Assembly: GCA_036435485.1 (NCBI GenBank)
Contig: CM071597.1
Span: 177,426,147-177,490,146, forward strand
Length of the DNA stretch: 64,000 nucleotides
Origin: Saposhnikovia divaricata
Lineage: Eukaryota > Streptophyta > Magnoliopsida > Apiales > Apiaceae
Direction: 5' to 3'
Of the stretch, positions 61,088-64,000 are shown one piece after another. Each line of letters starts with the position of its first letter. Within the stretch, counting starts at the first letter, position 1. Both the position numbers and the translations under genes were made by a program. The notes below the pieces were generated by a model, which saw only the letters and a program-made list of their open reading frames with translations, made no database searches and was not told the origin of the DNA.

Positions 61088-61364
61088 GAGCACCTCCAAG
61101 AGATTCTTTACTTGAGCTCTTAACTCAAAAAATTAAGAGAGAGAATGAAAATGTTACTCCAAGAGACTATTAGTGGCTCTTAAAAACACTAAGAACCTAT
61201 TCTCTCTCCTCACTTGTAAGAGCCACTAGTAGCTGTTAACTTACATTTTAATAATAAACTATTCATGTACACCACTTCTTGCACAACTTTTGATTAAAGT
61301 GGGGTTGATTTATGAATATATTATAAGTAAAGAGCTAAAATAAAGAGGATTGTTGGAGTTTGAC
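61088..61364. mobile_element. Probable MITE, ~277 bp
   Basis: Imperfect terminal inverted repeats of about 33 bp. The left end (CTCCAAGAGATTCTTTACTT) pairs with the complement of the right end (CTCCAACAATCCTCTTTATT), and both continue into GAGCTCTT/TAGCTCTT. It is AT-rich and noncoding. No target duplication could be fixed, so the superfamily is open. Confidence 0.5.
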
Positions 61365-61395
61365 ACATAAACCAATGTAATAACTTGCTAAGACC

Positions 61396-61570
61396 TAGGG
61401 CTGTCAAACGGATATTTCGGATCCGGATACAGCTATATCCGAATCCGAATCCGGGAGTTCGAAATCGTATCCGAATCCGTATCCGGATTCGAAAATATCC
61501 GGAAAAAAACACCCGTATCCGAATCCGACGGATAATATCCGGATACGGATAATATCCGGATCCGGATTCA
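61396..61570. mobile_element. Truncated hAT element end with ATCCGGAT subterminal repeats
   Basis: Starts TAGGGCTGTCAAACGGATAT, a common hAT terminal sequence in plants. Within 170 bp it holds more than ten overlapping variants of ATCCGGAT/ATCCGAATCCG in both orientations. The matching other end (complement of TAGGGCTGTCAAA) is not found downstream in the window. Confidence 0.6.
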
Positions 61571-61850
61571 TTTCTAAAAATTTGATAAAATTTTATAAAA
61601 TTTGCAATTACCAGGAAAAAAAACAAATTAAAGTGATAAATTCTTCAAATTAATGAAACTTCAATACTAAAAGAACCATCATTTTTTCTAATTGTTTTCA
61701 CAATACAATTTTAATTTGATAATAACTTTCTTGCTCCAGGATCAAGTGAGCAACCCAAAAGAAAATAAACCAGCATACCCAGATAATCAAAATTCAAAAT
61801 CAACTTCATAAATAAGATACAATAATTTAATAGAAAATAAGTACAATTTC
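61571..61850. other. AT-rich spacer
   Basis: No gene or repeat structure recognised; probably the rest of the truncated hAT element or unrelated spacer. Confidence 0.4.
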
Positions 61851-62486
61851 TCAAGCATCTCTGCTCTGCCAAAAAAGCTGATTACTTCCCTCTCCGCTTC
61901 TCCCACAAGTTTTCAGCACTGTAAAGAAACCCCCTGGAACTTCATCCCCCTGTATGCAGAACATGCATATTAAGAGACACAATACTTAAATAGCTTGTTG
62001 AAACTTAAACTACTAGTTTTGACATTAGACTCCAAGATATTGCAAGGTACTTGAAACCAGGGTCTATCAATATGTGTAGGCATTACAATAAAATATCTCG
62101 AAAAAACTTTTGGATTTTAAAATCAAGCACACCTTTATGTCTAATGATAAGCAAGCACAGGTACTGATATTTGACACAGACAATTATACATAATTATTAC
62201 TTGCACAATGAAAATACTACACAATAGTAAAACAAGTCAAAACTTTGGATGAGCTTCAGAAAATTTGAAAAGTCGGGCACGAAAAGCTTTCCTCAACAGC
62301 AAACTGCCACTATTTGAACAATCAGACTTGGACTTTCCATCACACTCAATTGCATCAAAATTCAAACTCACATGAAGATCAGGCTTCATACAACATGTAC
62401 GCTCATCCCGTATAAGAATCTTCTCAATCTCAATCGCTTCAGGGAATACAAATTTCAATTGAGCTAAATGGCCATGAGAAAATCGC
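61851..62486 (-). pseudogene. CDT1-like fragment (DNA replication licensing factor), two exons
   Basis: Exon-like block 62486-62237 translates to RFSHGHLAQLKFVFPEAIEI, then ILIRDERTCCMKPDLHVSL and FRARLFKFSEAHPK. This resembles the winged-helix domain of plant CDT1, which loads MCM helicase at origins (family knowledge, from memory). A second block 61949-61851 begins after a good acceptor with GDEVPGG, matching the expected continuation HP-GDEVP, but then diverges and stops. The donor after the first block is not GT in the needed frame (CCAAAG followed by TTTTGA). The N-terminal part of CDT1 is absent and the possible preceding exon (62580-62645) carries stops. Probably a decayed gene fragment. 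Confidence 0.45.
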
Positions 62487-62717
62487 CTAAATCAAACCAG
62501 TATACAAACCATTAGCATAAACCACCATCAAAAACCCGTAACAACAAAATCCCTATTGGCTAAATTAACTAGAGATGACAATAATAATACCTATCAGTCG
62601 TCGAAGTGCCTTAATCGAGAAGACTATTTGTTACTCCATCAATCCTGCAAGAAAATACTCAAAATCAACAGTCAGTGTTAGGGTTTTACAAGCAAATGTA
62701 ATTAACATAGTGAGTGA

Positions 62718-62775
<58 letters not shown>

Positions 62776-63055
62776 CTGTCGAATTTCGAGTTGTATCAAT
62801 CGTTTTATGATGAAAAACGGTGATAATTAACTTCGAATTCTGTATATTTAACCAATCACAGTTTAAAATAGTACCAATTTAGTCGATTAATAGATACATA
62901 GACTGGATTTAGTGTGTATTCGCCGAGAAGATTCATAGAATTAGGGTTTTTATCAAGAATCAAGAGAAGCGGCGAGAGAGAGTTGAGAGAGATTTTAGGT
63001 TTGGAAAGGGGCTGCTGCGTTCACAGTACTGAAAGCACATATAATTGTGTACATA
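62487..63055. other. Spacer with (TA)n microsatellite
   Basis: AT-rich, no gene. A perfect TA dinucleotide tract of about 27 units lies at 62720-62773. Confidence 0.7.
62720..62773. repeat. (TA)n microsatellite
   Basis: Uninterrupted TA repeat of about 54 bp; likely length-polymorphic. Confidence 0.95.
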
Positions 63056-63064
63056 TATTTTATA

Positions 63065-64000
63065 AAATAATACGTGACAAAACACTAGTTACCAGTATTA
63101 GTTAGAATAATAGTGATCTACTAAGATCTCCAACCAAATTAATTTTTTAATTTTTGAAAATTTGGGAATATCACTAAATTAGATGCATCTTGACATCCGT
63201 ACGGTTGGATCGTCGAGAAATATTTTTTAAAAAATAGAAACAACAATCCGTGACAAAGCACTAGTTACTAATACTAGTTAGAATAGTAATGATCTACTAA
63301 GATCTCCAACCAAATTAATTTTTTAATTTTTGAAAATTTGGGAATATCACTAAATTAGATGCATCTTGACATCCGTACGGTTGGATTGTCGAGAAATATT
63401 TTTTTAAAAATAGAAACAACAATACGTGACAAAGCACTAGTTACCAGTACTAGTTAGAATAATAGTGATCTACTAAGATCTCTAACCAAATTAATTTTTT
63501 AATTTTTTAAAATTTGGGGATATCACTAAAATAGATACATCTTGACATCCGTACGGTTGGATCGTCGAGAAATATTTTTTTAAAAACAGAAACAACAATC
63601 CGTGACAAAGCACTAGTTACTAGTACTAGTTAGAATAGCAGTGATCTACCAAGATCTCCAACCAAATTAATTTTTTAATTTTTGAAAATTTGGGAATATC
63701 ACTAAATTAGATGCATCTTGACATCCGTACGGTTGGATTGTCGAGAAATATTTTTTTAAAAATAGAAACAACAATACGTGACAAAGCACTAGTTACCAGT
63801 ACTAGTTAGAATAATAGTGATCTACTAAGATCTCCAACCAAATTAATTTTTTAATTTTTGAAAATTTGGGAATATCACTAAATTAGATGCATCTTGACAT
63901 CCGTACGGTTGGATCGTCGAGAAATATTTTTTAAAAAATAGAAACAACAATCCGTGACAAAGCACTAGTTACTAATACTAGTTAGAATAGTAATGATCTA
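63065..64000. repeat. Satellite array, 176-bp monomer, higher-order structure
   Basis: The word GATCTAC (or GATCTACC) recurs at 63115, 63291, 63467, 63643, 63819 and 63995, exactly 176 bp apart each time. Each monomer contains CATCCGTACGGTTGGAT, an AT-rich AATTAATTTTTTAATTT stretch and ACTAGTTAC..ACTAGTTAG. Monomers alternate between two types (GGATCGTCGAG with following CAATCCGTG, and GGATTGTCGAG with CAATACGTG). Unit 5 (63819 on) appears identical to unit 1 (63115 on), suggesting a 704-bp four-monomer period. The array begins near 63065 and runs off the window. Confidence 0.93.

Noticed and set aside
62575..62823. 82-codon frame with a long Tyr-Ile repeat
   Set aside because: Translation of the (TA)n microsatellite; not a protein.
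63065..64000. Possible CRISPR-like array because of regular spacing
   Set aside because: The whole 176-bp period is repeated with no unique spacers, and this is plant nuclear DNA; it is a satellite.

Overview
The window is nuclear DNA of a flowering plant, most likely a eudicot. The evidence is AT-rich spacers, GT-AG introns in three host genes, Copia/SIRE and Gypsy/Athila LTR retrotransposons, MITEs, and a RopGEF (PRONE) gene, a plant-specific family. I cannot fix the species from sequence alone.

Layout. (1) 386-29818 is one stack of nested retroelements. The host of the stack is an old, broken Copia element of SIRE type on the minus strand. Its left LTR copy is cut at 957/958 by a Gypsy LTR (958-2870, chromovirus/Tekay-like start). 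Its gag is split by a non-autonomous Athila-type element on the minus strand (10331-18137, TSD CTTTA). Its right LTR is split by a nearly complete but decayed Athila element on the plus strand (19041-29311, TSD CTTTC). A 524-bp hAT MITE with a perfect 8-bp TSD follows at 29901-30424.

(2) 32452-43852 is the host-gene island. It holds a plastid-targeted beta-amylase of the BAM2 type (minus strand, 8 exons, 519 aa), a small C2-domain protein (plus, 5 exons, 188 aa) and a RopGEF with a PRONE domain (plus, 7 coding exons, 476 aa). Summed exon lengths keep the reading frame in all three.

(3) 44529-51737 is a second Copia element (minus, 330-bp LTRs, TSD AGACC). A 2060-bp Gypsy solo LTR (TSD AGCTG) interrupts it inside the integrase region.

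(4) 51780-60970 is a tandem duplication of a leucine-rich-repeat receptor-like protein (RLP) gene on the minus strand. Copy A keeps the signal peptide and N-cap but is riddled with frame breaks. Copy B keeps a long open LRR-to-membrane-anchor frame but has lost its start, signal peptide and N-cap.

(5) 61088-64000 holds a MITE, a truncated hAT end with many ATCCGGAT motifs, a decayed CDT1-like fragment, a (TA)n tract and, running off the right edge, a satellite with an exact 176-bp monomer and higher-order (2-mer/4-mer) structure.

The host genes have no evident shared pathway: starch breakdown, membrane-binding C2 protein and ROP GTPase activation. The most unusual content is the Athila pair (autonomous-type and gag-protease-only partner sharing conserved 3' noncoding blocks) nested in one SIRE element, and the higher-order satellite at the right edge. 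All family assignments come from reading motifs; no database search was possible.
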